Position numbers and translations under genes: made by a program. From Actinomycetota bacterium (lineage in GTDB: Bacteria; Actinomycetota; Actinomycetes; Propionibacteriales; Nocardioidaceae), in assembly GCA_009702305.1 (NCBI GenBank), contig WLIH01000011.1, positions 1 to 13,544 of the forward strand: 13,544 nucleotides of DNA, written 5' to 3'. Shown in pieces: positions 7,387 through 12,702 of the stretch (position 1 is its first letter; each line of letters begins with the position of its first letter). The notes beneath the pieces are model-generated. The model did no database searches. It saw only the letters and a list, made by a program, of their open reading frames with translations, and was not told the DNA's origin.

Positions 7387-7401
7387 TGTGACTGCTGTGA
7401 C
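7387..7401 (-). promoter_or_regulatory. Direct repeat resembling an MtrA response-regulator site
   Basis: On the - strand the bases read GTCACAGCAGTCACA, two perfect GTCACA half-sites at 9-bp period. The reported MtrA consensus in mycobacteria is, from memory, a tandem GTCACA-gcg type repeat with the same spacing. The site lies 68-82 bp upstream of the phosphodiester glycosidase start and 26-40 bp upstream of the methyltransferase start, so it could affect either gene. MtrA typically controls cell-wall hydrolases and division-linked genes, which suits a secreted glycosidase better. Confidence 0.5.
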
Positions 7402-7432
7402 AAATGATTCGGATGAGACTCGCGTCAACTCC

Positions 7433-7468
7433 TGCGACTCCTGGGGTGAAAGCCTTAGCCTTGCACGA
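7433..7468 (+). promoter_or_regulatory. Predicted leaderless promoter of the phosphodiester glycosidase gene
   Basis: A -10 box TAGCCT (7456-7461) ends 7 nt before the chosen GTG, which would place transcription start at or next to the start codon. A weak -35, TGCGAC (7433-7438), lies 17 bp upstream. No ribosome-binding site precedes the GTG, which agrees with a leaderless transcript, a common arrangement in actinobacteria. Upstream the region is unusually AT-rich for this window. Confidence 0.45.
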
Positions 7469-8713
7469 GTGCGCACCCGTCCCCCTTTGATCGCCGCCGC
7501 CCTGGCCTGCCTGCTGGCCGCCGGGGCGCCGGCGCTCGCCCAGGACCGGCCCGCGGGCGCGCGCGCGGACGAGCAGGCGATCCAGCCCGTCGACTCCGGT
7601 CACCTGCGCCACTCCTCGGACCGCGAGCCGGGCCTGCTGGCCCCGGCGCTCTCCCCGCGGCAGGCGCTCCTGGTGCCCGCCCGGCGTACGACGACCTCGA
7701 CGCGCCAGATCGCTCCGGGCGTGCGCTACACGACCTGGGACCAGCGCGACGCCCGCGGACCGATCCGGGCCCACCTGCTCGCGATCGACTGGACGACGCC
7801 CGGCGTGCGCATCGACTACCGCAACCCCGGCTCGGTCGCCGCGACCGACGACGTCCTCGACATGGTGCGCCGCAGCGGCGGCATCGCCGGGGTCAACGGC
7901 GACTTCTACGACATCGGCAATACCGGTGCACCGCTCGGCGTCGGCATGTCAGCGGCCCGCGGGCTCTACAACGCCCGCGCCAGCGGTTGGAACTCCGCCT
8001 TCTACCTGACCCAGAAGGGCCGCCCCGAGATCGGCACCGTGCCGTTGCGCGGCGTGATCAAGCAGCACCCGCAGCTGACGATCACCAACGTCAACTCCCA
8101 CTTCGTCGCGCCCGGCGGGATCGGCGTCTACACCCCCCGCTGGGGCTCGACTCCCGGCTACCAGGTCACGCAGGGCCAGGAGCAGGACATCCGGATGCTC
8201 GTCGTCCGCGACCAGGTGGTCGTCGCCAACAAGGCGAAGCTGGATCCGGGTCACCACATCGACGGGATGGTGCTGGTCGGGCGGGGCGAGGGGGCGGCCG
8301 GGCTGCGACGGCTCAAGAAGGGCACCAAGCTGCGCGCCAACTGGTGGCTCAAGGACGACCCGTCGATGGTGATCACCGGCAGCAAGTTCCTGATCGACGA
8401 CGGCATCATCCAGGTCGTCGACGACACCGAGATGCACCCTCGCACGGCGATCGGCATCGACCGAGACACCCACGAGGTGCTGCTGCTGGTGATCGACGGG
8501 CGCCAGTCCTTCAGCCGTGGCTACACGATGGTCGAGCTGGCGCGGATGATGATGGACCTGGGCGCCGACGAGGCGCTCAACCTCGACGGAGGCGGCTCGA
8601 CGACCATGGTCGCGCGCCAGCGCAGCGGCAGCCTCGGGGTGATGAACTCACCCTCCGACGGCTTCCTGCGTCACGTCGCCAACTCGGTCGTCGTCTCCTA
8701 CCACCAGCCGTAG
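7469..8713 (+). CDS. Secreted phosphodiester glycosidase (NAGPA-domain) protein
   Basis: A 414-residue exported protein with a C-terminal phosphodiester glycosidase domain, the fold of the mammalian N-acetylglucosamine-1-phosphodiester alpha-N-acetylglucosaminidase (uncovering enzyme). Bacterial members occur in envelope and exopolysaccharide contexts, and the natural substrate is generally unknown. The signal peptide is clear: MRTR, a hydrophobic run from about residue 6, and a cleavage-type APALA-QD near residue 24. Residues 25-80 form a low-complexity linker. The domain includes GVNGDFYD (141-148) and the hallmark LNLDGGGSTT (DGGGSTT at 373-379), followed by a VANSVVVSY end. I chose the GTG at 7469 because it places the signal sequence at the N terminus and matches the predicted leaderless promoter. 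The GTG at 7388 would prepend 27 polar residues. It ends 23 bp before the convergent oxidoreductase. A possible MtrA site lies upstream. Confidence 0.87.
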   Translation: MRTRPPLIAAALACLLAAGAPALAQDRPAGARADEQAIQPVDSGHLRHSSDREPGLLAPALSPRQALLVPARRTTTSTRQIAPGVRYTTWDQRDARGPIRAHLLAIDWTTPGVRIDYRNPGSVAATDDVLDMVRRSGGIAGVNGDFYDIGNTGAPLGVGMSAARGLYNARASGWNSAFYLTQKGRPEIGTVPLRGVIKQHPQLTITNVNSHFVAPGGIGVYTPRWGSTPGYQVTQGQEQDIRMLVVRDQVVVANKAKLDPGHHIDGMVLVGRGEGAAGLRRLKKGTKLRANWWLKDDPSMVITGSKFLIDDGIIQVVDDTEMHPRTAIGIDRDTHEVLLLVIDGRQSFSRGYTMVELARMMMDLGADEALNLDGGGSTTMVARQRSGSLGVMNSPSDGFLRHVANSVVVSYHQP

Positions 8714-8722
8714 CCGCTCCCT

Positions 8723-8746
8723 GACGGCCTCGGGCCTCAGGCCGTC
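8723..8746. terminator. Bidirectional terminator-like hairpin
   Basis: A perfect 8-bp stem, GACGGCCT (8723-8730) and AGGCCGTC (8739-8746), with an 8-nt loop lies between the convergent glycosidase and oxidoreductase genes. It overlaps the oxidoreductase stop codon (8737-8739). Strong GC stem, no T-tract; such hairpins are usual candidates for terminators in actinobacteria. Confidence 0.5.
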
Positions 8747-9840
8747 GACGGTCGGGGCAGGGTCAGCGGCAGGTCGAGAGACGAGACCAGCCCAGGCGGG
8801 GCAGCCACGACGTACGGCGCGGCGTTGAGCACCCGCATCGCGGTCGCGACCATGCCGTGCTCGGTCGCAGTGCTCTCGTCGCCGGGGTCGCCGAAGGCCA
8901 GCTCGCAGGTCATCGACGGCGAGCCGTCCACGAGGATCCGGTAGACGCCGTCGCGCGCGGCGTCCGGCCAGTCCGGCGCGAGGTCGGGGGCCATCCGGTT
9001 GACGTGCTCGATCACGATGGCGTCGCGACCCTCGACCACGCCGATCGTCTCCATCCGCACGGCACCGCAGGTGCCTGCCGGGATCGTGCCGGCGGCCACG
9101 ACGAGCTCGCGCGGCGTCGCTCGCCGCTCGTAGGTCTCGCGGATCTCATCGAGCTCCAGTCCGAGGGCCGCGGCGACGTAGTGCACCGGCGGACCCCAGG
9201 CGTGCAGCTGGGAGCCGTCCAGCTCCATCAGCGGCGTCGAGTCGAGAGGGCGCCCGAAGCCGAAGACGTCCATCATCAAGAACTCGTTGGCGTAGGAGTC
9301 GTAGCGGAAGATCTCTTGGACCCGCACAGATCGCACGCTCTCAGAGCAGGTCGCCAACACCGCGACGAGCTGATCGGCGGCGAAGCCCGGCTCGACGCCC
9401 GACGCGTAGATCGTCGCCCCTCCCGCCTGAGCCGCCTCGGTCAGCTGATCGACCAGACCCGCGTCCCAGGCGGGCGGGTACATCAGCCCGGGCGAGCTGA
9501 CCGTGACGACGTCGACCCCGGCTCGCAGGAGCGCGAGGTAGACCGGCACGTTGGTGGCGTCGAGCTCGGGCCCGGAGGCCGTGTAGACGACACAGTCGGG
9601 CCGGGAGGCCAGCACGGCGTCCAGGCTCTGAGTGGTGCGCACCCCCATCGGGCCGATGCCGACGAGCTCGCCGGCGTCGCGTCCCGCCTTGTCGTCGCCG
9701 TGCACCCAGACGGCGACGACCTCGAAGTCGGGGCGGGCGTGGGCGACGCGCAGGGCGATCGAGCCGACGGCGCCGGTCGACCAGAGTGCGATCCGGGTCG
9801 GGCGACCGGGCGACCGTGCGCGACGGCCTGAGGGACTCAT
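8737..9840 (-). CDS. Dihydrodipicolinate-reductase-like NAD(P)-dependent oxidoreductase, divergent paralogue 1
   Basis: A 367-residue protein with an N-terminal Rossmann fold, nucleotide-binding loop STGAVG at residues 21-26, then a DapB/2,4-diaminopentanoate-dehydrogenase-like C-terminal domain. It shares blocks with the divergent neighbour: G-V/I-E/D-PGF, RVQE, FGFG, E-x-x-x-x-YE and IEHVNR. Family members are often annotated dihydrodipicolinate reductase or NAD(P)-dependent amine dehydrogenase, but true DapB is smaller (about 250 residues), so a lysine-biosynthesis role is unlikely. The substrate is unknown. Compared with its sister it has an extra basic N-terminal stretch of about 12 residues before the fold. 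No later in-frame start is available. A leaderless promoter (TTGCGC, 17 bp, TAGGTT, 7 nt, ATG) supports the ATG at 9840. The promoter overlaps that of the sister gene, suggesting joint regulation by the nearby TetR protein. Confidence 0.82.
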   Translation of the reverse strand: MSPSGRRARSPGRPTRIALWSTGAVGSIALRVAHARPDFEVVAVWVHGDDKAGRDAGELVGIGPMGVRTTQSLDAVLASRPDCVVYTASGPELDATNVPVYLALLRAGVDVVTVSSPGLMYPPAWDAGLVDQLTEAAQAGGATIYASGVEPGFAADQLVAVLATCSESVRSVRVQEIFRYDSYANEFLMMDVFGFGRPLDSTPLMELDGSQLHAWGPPVHYVAAALGLELDEIRETYERRATPRELVVAAGTIPAGTCGAVRMETIGVVEGRDAIVIEHVNRMAPDLAPDWPDAARDGVYRILVDGSPSMTCELAFGDPGDESTATEHGMVATAMRVLNAAPYVVAAPPGLVSSLDLPLTLPRPSTA

Positions 9841-9867
9841 GACAGGAAACCTAAAACGATCTATGGT
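9839..9867 (+). promoter_or_regulatory. Predicted promoter of oxidoreductase 2
   Basis: -35 ATGACA (9839-9844, five of six to TTGACA), 17-bp spacer, -10 TATGGT (9862-9867). Transcription would start near 9874, leaving a leader of roughly 33 nt with GAGG (9897-9900) 6 nt before the ATG. The -35 overlaps the start codon of the divergent gene. Confidence 0.55.
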
Positions 9868-9876
9868 CTTGCGCAA
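9848..9876 (-). promoter_or_regulatory. Predicted leaderless promoter of oxidoreductase 1
   Basis: On the - strand: -35 TTGCGC (9876-9871), 17-bp spacer, -10 TAGGTT (9853-9848), then 7 nt to the ATG. The fit to a leaderless actinobacterial promoter is good. It overlaps the + strand promoter almost completely. Its -35 forms part of the palindrome TTGCGCAA (9869-9876), which also covers the predicted start of the opposite transcript and is a possible operator core. Confidence 0.5.
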
Positions 9877-9906
9877 CCACCGTCCTCCCGCACATCGAGG
9901 TGCCTC

Positions 9907-10980
9907 ATGCCCCGTCGCGTCATCCAGTTCTCCACCGGCCACGTCGGGGTGCACGCGCTGCGCCAGATCATCGAGCGACCCGATCTGGAGCTCGTGGGCG
10001 TCCACGCCTCCTCCCCCGCGAAGATCGGCCAGGACGCCGCCGACCTCGTCGGCCTGGACGAGCCGACGGGTGTGATCGCCACCGACGACCTCGCGGCGCT
10101 GGTAGCGCTGCAGGCCGACGTGGTCGTCTACACGACCCAGGCCGAGACGCGACCGGCCGAGGCGCTGGCGGAGGTCTGCGCCTTCCTCCGGGCCGGGACC
10201 AACGTGGTCGGCAGCTCCTTCGTGTGGCTGCTCAACCCGACCACCGCCCCCACGTGGCTGACCGAGCCGATCACGGCCGCCTGCCTCGAGGGTGGGACCT
10301 CGATGTACGTCAACGGCATCGATCCAGGCTTCTCCGGCGACACGCTCGCCCTCGCCGCGCTCAGCCTGACCGGGAGCGCCACGCAGGTGCGGGTCCAGGA
10401 GGTCTGCGACTACGGGTCCTACGACGACGCCGCCTTCACCGGTGTGGCCTTCGGCTTCGGCTCCGTGCCCGGCGACGAGCCGCCGATGATGTTCCTGCCC
10501 GGAGTGCTCGACTCCATCTGGGGACCGTCCCTGCAGCTGATCGCCGGCTGCCTCGACGTCGAGGTGGAGGAGGTCCGCGAGTTCTACGAGCCGTGGGTCG
10601 CCACCGAGCCGATCGACTGCACGATGATGCGGGTCGAGCCGGGGCAGACCGCAGCGGTGCGCTTCGGGATCGAGGGGTATGTCGGCGGACGGCCCCGCAT
10701 CGTGCTGGAGCACGTCAACCGGCTCACGGCCGCCGCCGGTCCCGACTGGGCCTACCCACCCGAGGGCCGGCCCGGCGTGCATCGCGTCGTCGTCTCCGGC
10801 TCCCCCGGCGTGGAGATCAACACCCATGTGGGACTCGACGGGGTCGACCACAACATCGGCGGCGTGGTCGCCACCGCAGCGCGAGTCGTCAACGCGATCG
10901 ACGCCGTCTGCGACGCGGCGCCGGGGATGCTGGCCGTGACCGACCTGCCGGGCTCCTACGCCGGCCGCGTCGTGTGGTGA
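9907..10980 (+). CDS. Dihydrodipicolinate-reductase-like NAD(P)-dependent oxidoreductase, divergent paralogue 2
   Basis: A 357-residue protein of the same family as the divergent gene. The Rossmann loop STGHVG is at residues 9-14, immediately after a short first strand. Later blocks include NGIDPGF, VRVQEV, FGFG, GPSLQLIAG and VLEHVNRL, each with a counterpart in the sister protein, and the PDWAYPPEGRPGVHRV segment near the C terminus also matches. The ATG at 9907 has GAGG 6 nt upstream. Its TGA overlaps the GTG of the following TetR gene in the bases GTGA, so the two are co-transcribed and probably translationally coupled. Sequence divergence from the sister is substantial, suggesting distinct substrates or subunits of one enzyme rather than a recent duplication. 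A catabolic or amine/keto-acid redox role is inferred from family and regulator, not seen. Confidence 0.82.
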   Translation: MPRRVIQFSTGHVGVHALRQIIERPDLELVGVHASSPAKIGQDAADLVGLDEPTGVIATDDLAALVALQADVVVYTTQAETRPAEALAEVCAFLRAGTNVVGSSFVWLLNPTTAPTWLTEPITAACLEGGTSMYVNGIDPGFSGDTLALAALSLTGSATQVRVQEVCDYGSYDDAAFTGVAFGFGSVPGDEPPMMFLPGVLDSIWGPSLQLIAGCLDVEVEEVREFYEPWVATEPIDCTMMRVEPGQTAAVRFGIEGYVGGRPRIVLEHVNRLTAAAGPDWAYPPEGRPGVHRVVVSGSPGVEINTHVGLDGVDHNIGGVVATAARVVNAIDAVCDAAPGMLAVTDLPGSYAGRVVW

Positions 10981-11570
10981 GCCCCCGACCGACCCGCCCG
11001 GCGGGAGGGTCGCAGGCCCGCGGCGACCGCACCCGTGCGCTCATCGTCGAGGAGATGGTGCGCTGCGTCCTGGAGGAGGGATTCGCCGCCGCCAGCGCCA
11101 ACCGCGTCGCCGACCGGGCCGGGGTGACCTGGGGCGTCGTGCAGTACCACTTCGGCAATCGCACCGGGATCCTCGCGGCGGTGATCGAAGCCGGCTTCGC
11201 CTCGCTCACCGCGGAGATGGCCAGCATCACCGTCTCGGCAGGCCCCTCGCGCGAGCGCGTCGGTGAGGTGATCGACGCCGGGTGGGCGGCCTTCTCGAGC
11301 CCGCTCTCGCGTGCGGCGTTCGAGATCCTGGTCGCCACCCGCACCGATCGCGCCGCCGAGCTCGACGACCGCCTCGTCGACATCGCCCGTCACACGCGTC
11401 GTCTGGGCTCGATGCTGACGCCTGGTCACCCGGCGGTCGGCGAGGTCATCTGGTCGGCCCTGCGCGGGATGGCGCTCACCCAGATGGTCGTCCGGGAGCA
11501 GATCGACACCGCACGCGAGCGGGCGGCCCTGACGGAGGTCGTGACGGCGTTCTTGGAGGCGCAGCCGTGA
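10977..11570 (+). CDS. TetR-family transcriptional regulator
   Basis: A 197-residue DNA-binding regulator. The N-terminal TetR domain shows the helix-turn-helix at about residues 40-60 (ANRVADRAGVTWGVVQYHFG), ending in the family's typical YHF-G-N sequence. Residues 70-197 form an all-helical ligand-binding and dimerisation part too variable to predict the ligand. The GTG at 10977 overlaps the preceding gene's TGA by four bases and has no separate ribosome-binding site, so translation likely depends on the upstream gene. A GTG one codon earlier is equally possible. Because it is in the operon of oxidoreductase 2, the natural hypothesis is that it represses the overlapping divergent promoters at 9839-9876 and so also its own expression. 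The gene ends on a 7-bp hairpin and converges on a secreted protein gene 20 bp away. Confidence 0.9.
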   Translation: MSPRPTRPAGGSQARGDRTRALIVEEMVRCVLEEGFAAASANRVADRAGVTWGVVQYHFGNRTGILAAVIEAGFASLTAEMASITVSAGPSRERVGEVIDAGWAAFSSPLSRAAFEILVATRTDRAAELDDRLVDIARHTRRLGSMLTPGHPAVGEVIWSALRGMALTQMVVREQIDTARERAALTEVVTAFLEAQP

Positions 11571-11584
11571 CCCGCGCGGTCACG
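11566..11584. terminator. Bidirectional terminator-like hairpin at the TetR stop codon
   Basis: Perfect 7-bp stem CGTGACC (11566-11572) and GGTCACG (11578-11584) with a 5-nt loop. It spans the TGA of the regulator gene and sits in the 20-bp gap before the convergent gene's stop. No T-tract follows. Confidence 0.5.
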
Positions 11585-11590
11585 ACCCGA

Positions 11591-12043
11591 TCAGGACCGC
11601 ACCGCCACCAGGGCGGCCGAGGTGACCGGGGCGAAGCACTCGGGCAACGGCTCCTCGACCGGCTGCGGGTCGACCAGGACGCGCTTGCCACGCACGGTCA
11701 CGTCGACCCCCGGAGGGACGTCGCAGCCGACCGACACGACGGTGACCCAGGCGCTCTCGTCCTCGCTCAGGTCGGCCGCGCGGTAGCGCTTCACCAACGT
11801 GCCCTGCATCGACTCGACCCCGGCCCCGGCCGCCCAGGCACGGATGTCGGCGGCGCCGTCGACCTGGGTCGCACGACGGGCGGGCTCGCCTCCGGCCGCG
11901 GTCCTGCTGACGACGGCGATCTCGCGGCCGGCCGAGCGGTCGGCCTGCTCTGCGACCGACGGGCTCTGGCTACCGGATACGACGACGGCAGCGAGGGCGA
12001 CGGCAGCGAGCAGGGTCGGGGCGGGCACACGGAAGATCGACAT
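11591..12043 (-). CDS. Secreted protein of unknown function
   Basis: A 150-residue protein I do not recognise. Residues 1-31 look like a Sec signal peptide: a short N-region (MSIFR), a hydrophobic run (about 10-23), then a serine-rich segment with a possible cut near PSVA. There is no lipobox cysteine at that position, so it is probably secreted rather than a lipoprotein. The mature part is rich in alanine, valine and charged residues and has only two cysteines, C107 and C136, which could form one disulfide within the more ordered C-terminal half (TVVSVGCDVPPGVDV and LPECFAPV). The ATG at 12043 has AGG 5 nt upstream. It diverges from the DNA glycosylase across 68 bp. No function can be inferred. 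It lacks the GDA-NGF and HYDGT motifs of the small secreted pair at 3757-4511. Confidence 0.65.
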   Translation of the reverse strand: MSIFRVPAPTLLAAVALAAVVVSGSQSPSVAEQADRSAGREIAVVSRTAAGGEPARRATQVDGAADIRAWAAGAGVESMQGTLVKRYRAADLSEDESAWVTVVSVGCDVPPGVDVTVRGKRVLVDPQPVEEPLPECFAPVTSAALVAVRS

Positions 12044-12053
12044 GGTGCCTACG

Positions 12054-12059
12054 ACGCTA
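12054..12059 (-). promoter_or_regulatory. -10-like box of the secreted protein gene
   Basis: TAGCGT on the - strand ends 10 nt before the ATG, giving a leader of only a few bases. The spacer-correct -35 (TGTCGG) is poor, so this rests on the -10 and its position alone. Confidence 0.3.
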
Positions 12060-12111
12060 ACGCCCCGGGTGGGGTTCCGACAGGCGTTCGCCGACGTGGC
12101 AGGCTGCAGGT

Positions 12112-12702
12112 GTGCCAGCAGAGCGTCGCAGCTTCACCCGGGCCGAGCTGGAGTCCTTCCGCGATGCCGAGGTGCCCGACCTGCTCGGCGGCCCGCACCA
12201 GCCGGTGCGACTGCTCTTCGTCGGGATCAACCCGGGGCTCTGGACCGCGGCGACCCAGACCCACTTCGCCCACCCGGGCAACCGCTTCTATCCCGCGCTG
12301 CTGCGCGCCGGGATCATCGAGCACCCGATCGACCCGGCGGCAGGCATGAGCGAGCAGGACCGTGAGCGGCTGCGCGCGCGCGGCATCGGCATCAGCAATC
12401 TCGTGCACCGGGCCACCGCGAAGGCCTCCGAGCTGACCACCGCGGAGCAGCGCGAGGGCGGGGCGCGCCTGACCGCGCTCGTCGAGCGGGTAGGACCGCG
12501 GGTGGTCGCGGTCGCCGGCATCACGGCGTACCGCCTCGCCTTCGACCGCCCGAAGGCCGTGCCCGGCCGCCAGCTCGAGCGACTCGGCGGCGCGGAGCTC
12601 TGGGTCGTGCCCAACCCCAGCGGCCTCAACGCCCACGAGAGCGTCGCCAGCCTCGCCACGGCGTACGCCGATGCGGCGCGCGCCGCCGGGGTGCTCACCT
12701 AG
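12112..12702 (+). CDS. mug: Mug-type G/U(T) mismatch-specific DNA glycosylase
   Basis: A 196-residue uracil-DNA-glycosylase-superfamily protein of family 2 (Mug/TDG). It would remove uracil, thymine or damaged pyrimidines mispaired with guanine and so start base-excision repair after cytosine deamination, a relevant load in a GC-rich genome. Motif A, GINPG, is at residues 38-42 after the hydrophobic strand LLFVG; its Asn is the catalytic residue in E. coli Mug. Motif B, NPSGLN, is at 168-173. The protein is somewhat longer than E. coli Mug (168 residues), with an extra N-terminal 20-25 residues. The GTG at 12112 is the first start compatible with the homologous region, and CAGG-type bases upstream are a weak ribosome-binding site. 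Its 3' end overlaps glgC tail to tail by 8 bp. Confidence 0.9.
   Translation: MPAERRSFTRAELESFRDAEVPDLLGGPHQPVRLLFVGINPGLWTAATQTHFAHPGNRFYPALLRAGIIEHPIDPAAGMSEQDRERLRARGIGISNLVHRATAKASELTTAEQREGGARLTALVERVGPRVVAVAGITAYRLAFDRPKAVPGRQLERLGGAELWVVPNPSGLNAHESVASLATAYADAARAAGVLT

Noticed and set aside
8737..9840. DapB of lysine biosynthesis
   Set aside because: The protein is about 100 residues longer than typical DapB, has a divergent paralogue and a TetR partner, and no other lysine-pathway gene is nearby.
10977..11570. Long + strand frame from 9900 through the regulator as one fused protein
   Set aside because: The first part is a shadow frame of oxidoreductase 2; the TetR domain begins only after 10977.
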